Assembly (NCBI GenBank): GCA_031376425.1
Contig: JANMDR010000211.1
Coordinates: 1-64,000 of the forward strand
Direction: 5' to 3'
Length of the DNA: 64,000 bases
Origin: JANMDR01 sp031376425
GTDB taxonomy: Bacteria > Pseudomonadota > Gammaproteobacteria > Burkholderiales > Usitatibacteraceae
In this document: one piece after another, positions 52,891 through 61,524 of the stretch
How the letters are laid out: each line of letters starts with the position of its first letter
Numbering within the stretch: position 1 is the first letter of the stretch
Translations under genes and position numbers: made by a program
The notes under the pieces: generated by a model
Database searches by the model: none
Told to the model about the DNA's origin: nothing
Seen by the model: the letters and a program-made list of their open reading frames with translations, nothing else

Positions 52891-53511
52891 GTGGCTCGTT
52901 ATATTGGTCCTAAATGTAAACTTTCGCGTCGCGAAGGTACAGATTTATTCTTGAAAAGCGCACGTCGCCCACTGGAATCAAAGTGTAAACTTGAATCCCG
53001 TCCGGGTCAGCATGGCGCCAAGCAAAACCGCGTGTCCGAATACGGTACGCAGTTGCGCGAAAAGCAAAAAATTCGCCGTATGTACGGTATTCTTGAGCGT
53101 CAGTTCCGTGGTTATTTTGCGGTAGCGGCGAGTCAAAAAGGCGCAACTGGTGAAAACCTATTGCAGCTTTTAGAATGCCGTTTGGATAATGCGGTATATC
53201 GTATGGGTTTCGGCTCTACGCGCGCAGAAGCACGTCAGCTGGTTAGCCATTGTGCTATTCAAGTTAACGGCAAAAACGTAAATATCGCGTCATATTTGCT
53301 TAAGCCTAACGATATTGTTTCGGTTCGCGAGCGCGCATTGAAGCAATTACGTGTTGCAGATGCTTTGAAATTAGCTGAAGCCAATGGTTTTCCAAGTTGG
53401 GTTGAAGTTGATACAAAGAAAATGTCCGGCGTGTTCAAGTCAAAGCCAGATCGTAGCGAGTTCGCAGCGGATATTAATGAGCAGTTAGTCGTCGAACTGT
53501 ACTCCAAGTAA
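52891..53511 (+). CDS. rpsD: 30S ribosomal protein S4
   Basis: 206 residues with a GTG start (AGGGGAAAACT before it). MARYIGPKCKLSRREGTDLF-type start and the S4 RNA-binding domain (LDNAVYRMGFGSTRAEARQL) are present. It starts 30S assembly and in E. coli represses the alpha operon. The first Cys is retained, but the full zinc-finger set is absent. Confidence 0.98.
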   Translation: MARYIGPKCKLSRREGTDLFLKSARRPLESKCKLESRPGQHGAKQNRVSEYGTQLREKQKIRRMYGILERQFRGYFAVAASQKGATGENLLQLLECRLDNAVYRMGFGSTRAEARQLVSHCAIQVNGKNVNIASYLLKPNDIVSVRERALKQLRVADALKLAEANGFPSWVEVDTKKMSGVFKSKPDRSEFAADINEQLVVELYSK

Positions 53512-53584
53512 GTCCCCCCGTTTGCGCTATTTGCACTATTGGTGCAGATAGCGCTTCGTCAATTTTTATTGAGGTTACCCGTCC

Positions 53585-54565
53585 ATGCAAAGCACTTCCT
53601 CGTCCTTTCTGAAGCCGCGCATCATAGACGTTCAAAACATCTCGCCAGCTCACGCCAAAGTGATTATGGAGCCGTTTGAGCGCGGGTATGGTCATACGCT
53701 TGGCAATGCGTTACGTCGAATTTTATTGTCCTCCATGACTGGTTATGCACCAACTGAAGTGAAAATTTCGGGCGTGCTGCATGAGTACTCAGCACTTGAA
53801 GGTGTACAAGAAGACGTTGTGGACATTTTGCTGAACCTGAAGGGTTTAGTATTGAAGTTACACAATCGCAGCGAAGTGACGCTTAAGCTCAAGAAATCCA
53901 CAGCAGGTGTGGTAACTGGTGCTGATATTGAAGCTGTTCACGACGTTGAAATTATTAATCCAGAGCACGTCATTGCCAATTTAACGGCCGGTGGCAAGCT
54001 CGATATGCAGATTAAAGTTGAAAAAGGTCGTGGCTATATCGCTGCCACGGCTCGCCGTGCTGAGCAGGAAAAGCGCGCGGTTGGCGCAATTTTGCTGGAT
54101 GCGTCTTACAGCCCAGTGCGTCGCGTTAGCTATGCGGTGGAAAGTGCCCGTGTAGAGCAGCGTACTGATCTTGATCGTTTGGTTATGGACATCGAAACCA
54201 ATGGTTCGATTGAGCCAGAGGAAGCGGTTCGTTATGCAGCGCGAGTGTTGGTTGATCAGCTTTCTGTATTTGCTGATTTGCAAGGCACACCAATGCAAGC
54301 CGAAGAAGCAAAATCGCCGCAAATTGATCCTATTTTGTTGCAGCCAGTTGATGATTTAGAGTTGACCGTGCGTTCTGCAAACTGCTTGAAAGCCGAGAAT
54401 ATTTACTATATTGGCGATCTTATTCAGCGTACCGAGAACGAGCTACTCAAAACGCCAAACCTTGGTCGCAAATCTTTGAATGAAATCAAAGAAGTGTTAG
54501 CAAGTAAAGGCTTAACCTTGGGCATGAAGCTTGAGAATTGGCCAGTTGCAGGTCTAGCTAAGTAA
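53585..54565 (+). CDS. rpoA: RNA polymerase alpha subunit
   Basis: 326 residues: N-terminal dimerisation domain (ERGYGHTLGNALRRILLSSM) and C-terminal domain (LELTVRSANCLKAENIYYIG; TPNLGRKSLNEIKEVLASKG) that binds UP elements and activators. Lies between rpsD and rplQ. A strong hairpin follows before rplQ. Confidence 0.98.
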   Translation: MQSTSSSFLKPRIIDVQNISPAHAKVIMEPFERGYGHTLGNALRRILLSSMTGYAPTEVKISGVLHEYSALEGVQEDVVDILLNLKGLVLKLHNRSEVTLKLKKSTAGVVTGADIEAVHDVEIINPEHVIANLTAGGKLDMQIKVEKGRGYIAATARRAEQEKRAVGAILLDASYSPVRRVSYAVESARVEQRTDLDRLVMDIETNGSIEPEEAVRYAARVLVDQLSVFADLQGTPMQAEEAKSPQIDPILLQPVDDLELTVRSANCLKAENIYYIGDLIQRTENELLKTPNLGRKSLNEIKEVLASKGLTLGMKLENWPVAGLAK

Positions 54566-54602
54566 GATTTTCAGGTAGTACCAGTTGTAAATGTTTTAAG
54601 CC

Positions 54603-54629
54603 ACGTCGAACTGCAATGCGGTTCGACGT
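54603..54629 (+). other. Strong hairpin between rpoA and rplQ
   Basis: ACGTCGAACTGC and GCGGTTCGACGT pair over 12 positions (one G-T) around a 3-nt AAT loop, 38 nt after the rpoA stop. Only TTTATC follows, so it is not a clear terminator. It could attenuate rplQ or mark an RNA processing site. Confidence 0.6.
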
Positions 54630-54697
54630 TTATCTAACCACAATAATAATAAGGCCGGTAATTCCGGGCCAAGAGTGTAAAAAGTAAAGGAAATAAA

Positions 54698-55099
54698 ATG
54701 CGTCATCGTCATGGTCTTCGTAAATTAAACAAAACCTCATCTCATCGTCTAGCCATGTTCCGCAACATGACTAATTCTTTGTTCTTGCATGAAGTTATCA
54801 AAACAACTTTACCAAAAGCTAAAGAGCTCCGCAAAATCGCCGAGCCGCTGATCACTTTGGGTAAAACACCAACATTGGCTAACCGCCGCTTAGCATTTAA
54901 CCGTTTGCGCGACCGCGATATGGTTACCAAGCTTTTCGAAGAGCTAGGCCCACGTTACCAAGCCCGTCCAGGTGGTTATATGCGTATTTTGAAGTACGGC
55001 TTCCGTCAAGGCGATAACGCGCCAATGGCCTACATCGAGCTAGTTGACCGTCCAGTAGTGGATGCGACAGCTGAAGTTGAAGCGCCAGCAGCCGAGTAA
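54698..55099 (+). CDS. rplQ: 50S ribosomal protein L17
   Basis: 133 residues. MRHRHGLRKLNKTSSHRLAM is diagnostic; an acidic Ala-rich tail (TAEVEAPAAE) ends it. Preceded by GTAAAGGAAATAAA. Last gene of the ribosomal block, followed by a terminator. Confidence 0.98.
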   Translation: MRHRHGLRKLNKTSSHRLAMFRNMTNSLFLHEVIKTTLPKAKELRKIAEPLITLGKTPTLANRRLAFNRLRDRDMVTKLFEELGPRYQARPGGYMRILKYGFRQGDNAPMAYIELVDRPVVDATAEVEAPAAE

Positions 55100-55128
55100 G
55101 TAGGCCAATAAGCAAGCTGCTTGGTCTA

Positions 55129-55162
55129 ACAAAAAAGCCGATCAAATGATCGGCTTTTTTGT
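55129..55162. terminator. Bidirectional terminator between rplQ and the RDD gene
   Basis: AAAAAAGCCGATCA and TGATCGGCTTTTTT form a perfect 14-bp stem with an AA loop. The A and T tracts on both sides let it serve rplQ on the plus strand and the RDD-family gene on the minus strand. Confidence 0.92.
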
Positions 55163-55189
55163 GTTCGTTAGCGATGCAATGCGCGCTTG

Positions 55190-55687
55190 TTAGGTTTTTG
55201 CATCGACGATGCGAGTACCAGCTAGTCGATCATGTAAAAACTGCCGATCTACGTCGAATCTTGCCCATAAAATGGTTGCCACTAGAGGTAAGAATAACCA
55301 CGCAGTCATTGCTGGATGAATTCTGGCGGGGAAGAAAAACAATACCAAGCCGACGCATGCTGGGCCATAAAATAACGCGGAAATGACGAGCTTTATAAGA
55401 GCACGTTTAAACGCGAGTGGTTTGTTATCTCTGCTGCATACCTTGATACGCCATGTTTTCATTGCCAGTGTTTGGCCCGAACGTAGCCAGAAAATTAGAA
55501 AATAGGCACCAGTAACAGCGCTTAGGTAAATTTGCAGAACGGCATGCATACTTCCCGATAATGCTGCGCCTTTCATACCCGCGAACGGAAAGGTAGAAAT
55601 AAGCAGCAGGGCAAGAAGGATAAGACCTTCGTAAGGTAAACAAGCAAGGCGGCGCTTGATGCTGGGTGTGGTTGCTGGTTCAATCAT
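55190..55687 (-). CDS. RDD-family membrane protein
   Basis: 165 residues with three predicted TM helices (ILLALLLISTFPFAGM; IYLSAVTGAYFLIFWL; LVISALFYGPACVGLVLFFF). RRLACLPYEGLILLALLL at the start and QTLAMKTWRIKVCSRDNKPL in the loop are RDD landmarks (the motif is RRLxAxxxDxLLL; here Asp is replaced by Glu). Function unknown, sometimes linked to ion or solute transport. Last gene of the sigma-DUF3619-DUF3106-RDD run. Confidence 0.85.
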   Translation of the reverse strand: MIEPATTPSIKRRLACLPYEGLILLALLLISTFPFAGMKGAALSGSMHAVLQIYLSAVTGAYFLIFWLRSGQTLAMKTWRIKVCSRDNKPLAFKRALIKLVISALFYGPACVGLVLFFFPARIHPAMTAWLFLPLVATILWARFDVDRQFLHDRLAGTRIVDAKT

Positions 55688-55744
55688 TGTTTTGGTTTGT
55701 GGGCAGCCACGTTTGGTCGTGCGCCGTTATGCGGTTGCTGAAAC

Positions 55745-56392
55745 CTACGGCTTAACGGCACTTGGACTCGCTGGAGCGCTCGCCGGACTTGGAGCACCAG
55801 TGGCACCACTAGCACCATTAGCCGAAGGCGCAGCGCTGCTAGGTGCGCTAGCAGGCGCGGTTGGAGCCACCTTAGCACCTGTTGTCGTACTAGGCGCTGT
55901 GTCAGCCGGTGCTACGGTGCTAGGCGCGTTCTTAGCCGCTTGTTTATCTTGCCACTTTTCGTGAATCTCAAACTGTTTTGCTGTTGGGAGCTTTGATAGC
56001 GTCTCGTATTTTGTGCGAGCCGCCTTGCGTTGTTCAGGCGTTAGTGCGGCCCAATCACGCAAACGCGTTTGAAATCGCTCCTTTTGAATCGGCTGCAGCT
56101 TTGAATAGTCTTTGGCAGCGCTTACTAATCGCTTTTGCTGCGAACCACTCATGGTCGCCCATTCACGTTGCACAGGGCTTAACGCTAATTGCTGGTCTGT
56201 TGATAATTTTGCCCAATCAATTTTGACTTCAGCTTTTGCCTCCGTTTTTTTAACTTCAGGCTGAACCGCCTTTTGCGCGTAAGTAGGCACTTGCAAACAA
56301 AGGCTAAGTACACCTGCCGATAGAAGTAAAATCGCCCGTTTGGTTTTATGCGAAAAAATCAATGACGATAATGCAATTTGGCGAGCCATCAT
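55745..56392 (-). CDS. DUF3106 family exported protein
   Basis: About 215 residues. Signal peptide (ILLLSAGVLSLCLQVPTYAQ). The central DUF3106 domain has repeated motifs built on W and xLSPxQ (WAKLSTDQQLALSPVQREWA, later WAALTPEQRKAARTKYETL), which look like helical repeats. The tail from about 155 is a low-complexity Ala/Pro/Ser/Thr run. Starts right after DUF3619 (ATG at 56392 or 56389). Periplasmic role unknown. Confidence 0.82.
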   Translation of the reverse strand: MMARQIALSSLIFSHKTKRAILLLSAGVLSLCLQVPTYAQKAVQPEVKKTEAKAEVKIDWAKLSTDQQLALSPVQREWATMSGSQQKRLVSAAKDYSKLQPIQKERFQTRLRDWAALTPEQRKAARTKYETLSKLPTAKQFEIHEKWQDKQAAKNAPSTVAPADTAPSTTTGAKVAPTAPASAPSSAAPSANGASGATGAPSPASAPASPSAVKP

Positions 56393-56395
56393 CAA

Positions 56396-56773
56396 TTACT
56401 CGCCAGCCTTGATCCATGTTTCCATGTCATTATCCAAAAATGCCTGAATTGGCAACTCTTGAGACAAAATGGCCGCGTCAATACCATCATTCTGGTCATT
56501 TTGTAATTCATCTTGCCAAATATTGGCGCTGATAATCGCGATTGCAATCATCGCAGCAGGCACCAAAATCATGGGTTTAACCAACCAGCCAAATTTTGAA
56601 TTCGCTGATGGTCCGCCTACCGTTGCCAGCCCCAAAATAGAAATAGGCTCGCGATAAGCTGCCATTGCACGATTACGGCTCTGGTTTAGCTTTGATACTT
56701 GCTCGGCTGGCATATCGGCCAAACCAGCATTTAATTTTTTAGCGATTGCCCGCCCGAAGTCTTGTTCATTCAT
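56396..56773 (-). CDS. DUF3619 family one-TM protein, candidate anti-sigma factor
   Basis: 125 residues from the ATG giving MNEQDFGRAIAKKLNAGLAD. A cytoplasmic helical part of about 65 residues, one TM helix (PMILVPAAMIAIAIISANIW) and a periplasmic acidic tail (DELQNDQNDGIDAAILSQELP ... FLDNDMETW). This topology matches membrane anti-sigma factors but no conserved zinc motif is seen. The gene starts 20 nt after the sigma-factor stop. Partnership with the sigma factor is inference from topology and context. Confidence 0.75.
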   Translation of the reverse strand: MNEQDFGRAIAKKLNAGLADMPAEQVSKLNQSRNRAMAAYREPISILGLATVGGPSANSKFGWLVKPMILVPAAMIAIAIISANIWQDELQNDQNDGIDAAILSQELPIQAFLDNDMETWIKAGE

Positions 56774-56793
56774 GGTGACACCCATTGAGGTTT

Positions 56794-57384
56794 TTATTTC
56801 AATACAGATTCCAGAGACAGCCCTTTTGCCAATAGTAGTTTGGACAGCGTATCTGTTGCCCGCGAGCAATGTGTTTTAACGCTACCTTCAGTACAACCCA
56901 TAGCTTCAGCAGTTTCTGCGACGTTCAATTCCTCCCAATAACGCAGCAAGAATGCTTCGCGTTGACGTGCTGGAAGTTTTTCTATTGCATCTTCAATGAT
57001 TTTTAACGTTTGTGACTGTTCCAGCTGTGCTGAGGGACTAGGGGAAATATTACCCTCGTTCTCGGTTTCCAACGTTTCCAAAATGTCATGATCTTCGTTA
57101 TCTTCACCGCTCTTGCCAAAGGACGAAAATGAACTAATCCAAGTTGATCGGGTTTTGCTGCGTCGATAATAGTCGCGAATACTGTTTTGGGTGATGCGTT
57201 GAAACAACAGTGGCAATTCTTCAATTGGGCGCGTGCTGTATTTCTCGGCCAGTTTCATCATCGAATCTTGCACAATATCTAGCGCGGCGTCTTCGTCGCG
57301 CACGGCATATACGCATTGCTTGAATGCGCGCCGTTCGACTGAAGCTAAAAATTCGGACATTTCTTTACTAGTAGCCAGATACAC
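56794..57384 (-). CDS. ECF-like RNA polymerase sigma factor
   Basis: 196 residues from GTG. Region 2 is AVRDEDAALDIVQDSMMKLAE with LFQRITQNSIRDYYRR; region 4 is PARQREAFLLRYWEELNVAE with MGCTEGSVKTHCSRA. A Ser/Asp/Glu-rich linker separates them. The start is uncertain: the GTG at 57384 lacks a good ribosome binding site, an ATG at 57360 is possible, and a CTG at 57378, five bases after AGAGG, fits the expected N-terminus LATSKEMSEFL best. It is followed by DUF3619, DUF3106 and RDD genes, a set I associate with betaproteobacteria. Confidence 0.85.
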   Translation of the reverse strand: MYLATSKEMSEFLASVERRAFKQCVYAVRDEDAALDIVQDSMMKLAEKYSTRPIEELPLLFQRITQNSIRDYYRRSKTRSTWISSFSSFGKSGEDNEDHDILETLETENEGNISPSPSAQLEQSQTLKIIEDAIEKLPARQREAFLLRYWEELNVAETAEAMGCTEGSVKTHCSRATDTLSKLLLAKGLSLESVLK

Positions 57385-57786
57385 CTCTTGTTTGGCAGCA
57401 AATACCGGTTTGGTATTTGCTGCTAAATTTCTATGCCGCTAAACTTTATGCTGCTTGCTATTACACTAACTCTCGCTTCACCTACCTGTTACGACGCAAC
57501 AGCAGCAATTTTGTTGAATTAAAGCGGTTAATCCACAAAAATTTTCTTCTCAACCGCTATTATGCCGCATCCACATTAAATCTGGCTTGACCTTAACGCA
57601 AAGCCTCGGTAAGGTTAAGGTTTTGCGCACTGCAACATGCAACTGCTCTATTCATGTTCATCGCTAAAGCGGCGTAAAATAGTGATGTTAGGTGCAGATT
57701 ATGCTGCACTGCACGCAAACTAGCTTTTTACCGCAAATCGATTAAGCGCAAACTGTTTCCCCCACCTCGTAATTTTTTGGACTTTT
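57385..57786. other. Divergent intergenic region with a small hydrophobic frame (57433-57522)
   Basis: About 400 nt between the sigma gene and ilvB. One plus-strand frame at 57433-57522 encodes 29 residues starting MPLNFMLLAITLTLAS, rich in Leu and Ala, but without a ribosome binding site. A 7-bp inverted repeat (AGCGGTT / AACCGCT) follows at 57523-57558. A promoter candidate lies at 57587-57615. I see no convincing terminator/antiterminator pair. Confidence 0.35.
57587..57621 (+). promoter_or_regulatory. Candidate ilvB promoter with overlapping inverted repeat
   Basis: TTGACC (57587-57592), 17-bp spacer, TAAGGT (57610-57615). An 8-bp inverted repeat ACCTTAAC / GTTAAGGT with 16-nt loop (57590-57621) overlaps both boxes and could be an operator. 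A TAAAAT box near 57678 is an alternative promoter. The leader to ilvB would be about 165 nt. Confidence 0.35.
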
Positions 57787-59556
57787 ATGAAGCTCGCAGA
57801 CAACCCAGCAATCCAAGCCGCAAAAACGGAAACCCAACCTGCACCGATATTAAACGGCGCAGAAATTATTTGCCATGCCATGCAGGCAGAGGGCGTGGAA
57901 TACGTATTTGGATATCCGGGTGGCGCAGTGTTGGTGATTTATGACGAGATTCATAAACAAAAAAACTTCACGCACGTGCTCGTGCGTCATGAGCAAGCAG
58001 CGGTACATGCGGCGGACGCTTACGCGCGCGCCACCGGCCGTCCAGGCGTTGCGCTTGTCACATCAGGTCCGGGTGTGACCAATGCTGTTACCGGCATTGC
58101 TACCGCTTTTATGGATTCAGTGCCGATGGTGATTATTACCGGCCAGGTGCCTACTCATGCGATTGGTCAGGATGCCTTCCAAGAATGCGATACCGTCGGT
58201 ATTACGCGCCCCTGCGTAAAACACAATTTTTTAGTTAAGGATGTTGCTGATTTAGCGCTCACCATTAAAAAAGCGTTCTATATTGCCACCACGGGCCGTC
58301 CGGGCCCGGTTGTGGTTGATGTGCCAAAAGACGTATCTATGGCAAAAACCGCTTATTTTTACCCTAAAACCGTGGAAATGCGCTCTTATAAGCCTTCGGC
58401 TAAGGGGCACACTGGTCAAATTAAACGCGCGATGCAATTATTGCTGGAAGCTAAGCGCCCGATGATCTACATCGGTGGTGGTGCAATTTTGGGTGATGCC
58501 GCGCCACAGGTTACCAAGCTGGTGCGCATGCTCGGTTACCCCTGCACTAATACACTAATGGGCTTGGGTGCGTATCCAGCGAGCGACCGTCAATTCCTTG
58601 GTATGTTAGGCATGCACGGGACGGTTGAAGCTAATATGTCGATGCAAAATTGCGATGTGTTGCTGGCTATCGGCGCGCGGTTTGATGACCGGGTGATTGG
58701 CAATCCGGCGCACTATAACGCGGGCAACCCAACTCGTAAAATTATTCATATTGATATTGATCCTTCATCAATTTCAAAGCGCGTTAAAGTAGATGTACCA
58801 ATCGTCGGTAACATCAACGATGTGCTCGCTGATTTAATTGGCCAGATCAATCAAGCGGAGCAAAAAGTAGACGCCGCCAATACCGTAGAGTGGTGGAAGC
58901 AAATTGAAGAATGGCGCGCTAAAGATTGCATGCGCTTCAAAATGCATGACACCATTATTAAGCCGCAATATGTCATTCAAAAGCTCTGCGAAGTCACTAA
59001 AGGCAATGCCTTCGTGACTTCCGATGTGGGCCAGCATCAAATGTGGGCAGCGCAATATTACAAGTTCGAAAAGCCGCGTCGCTGGATTAACTCTGGCGGC
59101 CTAGGCACGATGGGCGTGGGTTTGCCATATGCCATGGGCTGCAAATTAGCGTTCCCGAATGAAGATGTTGCTTGCGTAACGGGTGAAGGTTCTATTCAAA
59201 TGAACATTCAAGAACTCTCTACCTGTAAACAATATAATCTGCCAATTAAAGTAGTGCTACTAAACAATCGCTACTTAGGCATGGTGCGCCAGTGGCAGGA
59301 TTTTTTCCACGGCAATCGTCACGCGGAAAGCTATATGGACGCGCTGCCGGATTTCGTGAAACTCGCAGAAGCCTACGGCCACGTTGGTATGAATATCGAA
59401 AAGCCGGGTGATGTTGAAGGCGCACTAACAGACGCTTTTGCCATGAAGGATCGTTTTGTATTCATGAACTTCATCACCGATCAAAAAGAAAACGTATTCC
59501 CGATGGTGCCCGGTGGCAAAGGCATATCGGAAATGATTTTGGCCGAAGATTTGTAA
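57787..59556 (+). CDS. ilvB: Acetolactate synthase large subunit
   Basis: 589 residues. Catalytic Glu in LVRHEQAAVHAADAYARATG; TPP/Mg site GEGSIQMNIQELSTCKQYN ending in NNRYLGMVRQW; FAD-binding middle domain. Condenses two pyruvates to acetolactate, or pyruvate with 2-oxobutyrate, the first shared step of valine, isoleucine and leucine synthesis. An N-terminal extension of about 20 residues is Ala/Thr/Pro-rich. With ilvH and ilvC it forms a biosynthetic cluster. Confidence 0.97.
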   Translation: MKLADNPAIQAAKTETQPAPILNGAEIICHAMQAEGVEYVFGYPGGAVLVIYDEIHKQKNFTHVLVRHEQAAVHAADAYARATGRPGVALVTSGPGVTNAVTGIATAFMDSVPMVIITGQVPTHAIGQDAFQECDTVGITRPCVKHNFLVKDVADLALTIKKAFYIATTGRPGPVVVDVPKDVSMAKTAYFYPKTVEMRSYKPSAKGHTGQIKRAMQLLLEAKRPMIYIGGGAILGDAAPQVTKLVRMLGYPCTNTLMGLGAYPASDRQFLGMLGMHGTVEANMSMQNCDVLLAIGARFDDRVIGNPAHYNAGNPTRKIIHIDIDPSSISKRVKVDVPIVGNINDVLADLIGQINQAEQKVDAANTVEWWKQIEEWRAKDCMRFKMHDTIIKPQYVIQKLCEVTKGNAFVTSDVGQHQMWAAQYYKFEKPRRWINSGGLGTMGVGLPYAMGCKLAFPNEDVACVTGEGSIQMNIQELSTCKQYNLPIKVVLLNNRYLGMVRQWQDFFHGNRHAESYMDALPDFVKLAEAYGHVGMNIEKPGDVEGALTDAFAMKDRFVFMNFITDQKENVFPMVPGGKGISEMILAEDL

Positions 59557-59726
59557 TTGCCTTCAGCCCAGTAATATTGAACCACCATCCCCCTGATTGA
59601 ATGCGGCCACCCGCTCGCAGCCATCGGTAAGGCACTCCAACCAGAGTGAAATTGCCGATAATCAAACAGAAAATAGTAGGCTATCGTTACGTTAAAATAA
59701 ATCATTTTTTATCGTAGTAATGTGCT

Positions 59727-59753
59727 GAAGATACCCGTAAATTGGGTATTTTC
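59727..59753 (+). other. Hairpin upstream of ilvH
   Basis: GAAGATACCC and GGGTATTTTC pair over 10 positions (one G-T) with a 7-nt loop, ending 38 nt before the ilvH start. The 235-nt gap between ilvB and ilvH is long for subunits of one enzyme and holds no gene. The hairpin may attenuate or stabilise the message. Confidence 0.4.
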
Positions 59754-59791
59754 AGGCAATTACGCTAGCCGCTTACATTAACTAGAAAACC

Positions 59792-60283
59792 ATGAAACAC
59801 ATATTATCCATATTGCTTGAAAACGAATCCGGCGCATTATCCCGCGTCGCTGGCTTATTCTCCGCACGCGGCTACAATATTGAATCACTAACCGTAGCGC
59901 CTACCGAAGATGCTACGCTATCGCGCATGACTATCGTCACCACCGGCTCTGATGAAGTCATTGAGCAGATTACTAAACAGGTAAACAAGCTCATTGAAGT
60001 TGTAAAGATTGTCGATCTAAACGAAGGTAAGTTTGTGGAACGCGAGCTTATGCTGGTCAAAGTGCGTGCTGCAGGCAAAGACCGCGAAGAGCTTAAGCGC
60101 ACCGCTGATATTTTTCGTGCACGCATCATTGACGTCACTGATAAAACCTACACCTTAGAACTTACCGGAACTGGCTATAAGCTTGATGCATTTTTAGAAG
60201 CCATTGATCGTGGGCTCATTTTAGAAACCGTGCGCACTGGTGCCTGTGGTATCGGTCGCGGTGAATGGGTCGTTAAGGTTTAA
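59792..60283 (+). CDS. ilvH: Acetolactate synthase small (regulatory) subunit
   Basis: 163 residues. The ACT domain is at the start (SILLENESGALSRVAGLFSA RGYNIESLTVAPT), the valine feedback site. The C-terminal domain ends GACGIGRGEWVVKV-like. It stimulates the large subunit and confers valine inhibition. Downstream of ilvB after 235 nt and 77 nt before ilvC. Confidence 0.96.
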   Translation: MKHILSILLENESGALSRVAGLFSARGYNIESLTVAPTEDATLSRMTIVTTGSDEVIEQITKQVNKLIEVVKIVDLNEGKFVERELMLVKVRAAGKDREELKRTADIFRARIIDVTDKTYTLELTGTGYKLDAFLEAIDRGLILETVRTGACGIGRGEWVVKV

Positions 60284-60360
60284 TCCCTAAAATTTCGATT
60301 TAAAATACGTAGCTCAATACATTTACCTAACCAACTAGCAAATCATCAAAAGGAAATTCC

Positions 60361-61377
60361 ATGAAAGTTTTTTACGACAAAGACGCCGATCTAGCCCTTA
60401 TTAAAAGCAAAAAAGTAAGCATTATCGGCTACGGATCGCAGGGCCATGCCCACGCCCAAAACTTAGCTGATTCCGGCGTAAAAGTAACTGTAGGGCTGCG
60501 CAAAGGTGGCGCTTCTTGGGACAAAGTTAAAAAAGCTGGCCTAAAAGTGGCTGAAGTAGCCGACGCCGTTAAAAGCGCAGACGTTGTCATGATTCTGCTG
60601 CCGGATGAAAACATCGCCCAAGTTTATCATTCCGAAATTGAGCCAAACATCAAAAAAGGCGCAGCTCTCGCTTTCGCGCATGGCTTTAACGTGCACTTCG
60701 GTTTAATCAACCCGCGTAAAGACCTTGACGTGATCATGATCGCCCCCAAAGGCCCAGGCCATTTAGTGCGCTCCACCTACACCCAAGGTGGCGGTGTACC
60801 AAGCCTAATTGCCGTCTATCAAGATGTGTCTGGTAAAGCTAAAGATATCGCCTTGTCGTATTCCAAAGCCAACGGCGGCACCCGTGGTGGCGTTATTGAA
60901 ACCAACTTCCGCGAAGAAACTGAAACTGATTTATTCGGCGAACAAGCCGTATTGTGCGGTGGTGTTGTAGAGCTCATTAAAATGGGTTTTGAAACCTTGG
61001 TTGAAGCTGGCTATGCACCAGAAATGGCCTACTTTGAATGTTTGCACGAAACCAAATTGATTGTTGATTTAATCTATGAAGGCGGCATCGCCAACATGAA
61101 TTATTCCATCTCCAACAACGCTGAATTTGGCGAATACGTAACTGGCCACAAAGTGATTGCCGGAGAAGCCAAAGCCGCGATGGTCGAAGCGCTAAAGCGC
61201 ATTCAGAACGGCGAATATGCCAAAGAATTTATTTTGGAAAACCGCGCCGGTGCCCCAACCTTGCAAGCCAAGCGCCGTTTGCTAGCAGAACATCAAATTG
61301 AAACTGTTGGCGAAAAACTACGTTCAATGATGCCGTGGATTAAGAAAAATAAGTTGGTCGATCAAACCAAGAACTAA
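60361..61377 (+). CDS. ilvC: Ketol-acid reductoisomerase (NADP+), class I
   Basis: 338 residues, class I length. NADPH site GYGSQGHAHAQNLADSG with LRKGGASWDKVKKAG; acid loop ETNFREETETDLFGEQAVLC with the metal-binding Asp and Glu. Converts acetolactate to 2,3-dihydroxyisovalerate. Preceded by AAAAGGAAATTCC. Followed by a terminator. Confidence 0.98.
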   Translation: MKVFYDKDADLALIKSKKVSIIGYGSQGHAHAQNLADSGVKVTVGLRKGGASWDKVKKAGLKVAEVADAVKSADVVMILLPDENIAQVYHSEIEPNIKKGAALAFAHGFNVHFGLINPRKDLDVIMIAPKGPGHLVRSTYTQGGGVPSLIAVYQDVSGKAKDIALSYSKANGGTRGGVIETNFREETETDLFGEQAVLCGGVVELIKMGFETLVEAGYAPEMAYFECLHETKLIVDLIYEGGIANMNYSISNNAEFGEYVTGHKVIAGEAKAAMVEALKRIQNGEYAKEFILENRAGAPTLQAKRRLLAEHQIETVGEKLRSMMPWIKKNKLVDQTKN

Positions 61378-61397
61378 GTGGTTTGATTTAATAAAAG

Positions 61398-61426
61398 CGG
61401 CGCTCCAGCAATGGGCGCCGTTTTTC
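61398..61426 (+). terminator. Terminator after ilvC
   Basis: CGGCGC and GCGCCG form the stem with an 11-nt loop, followed by TTTTTCTTT. It lies about 20 nt after the ilvC stop. Confidence 0.75.
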
Positions 61427-61524
61427 TTTGTTCTTACTGTTTGCAAAACGGTTCGAAGATGTCGGCTTACTCCCTACTCATATTTACACCAAACAGATGC
61501 CTATTACTGCACATCTCAAAACTG

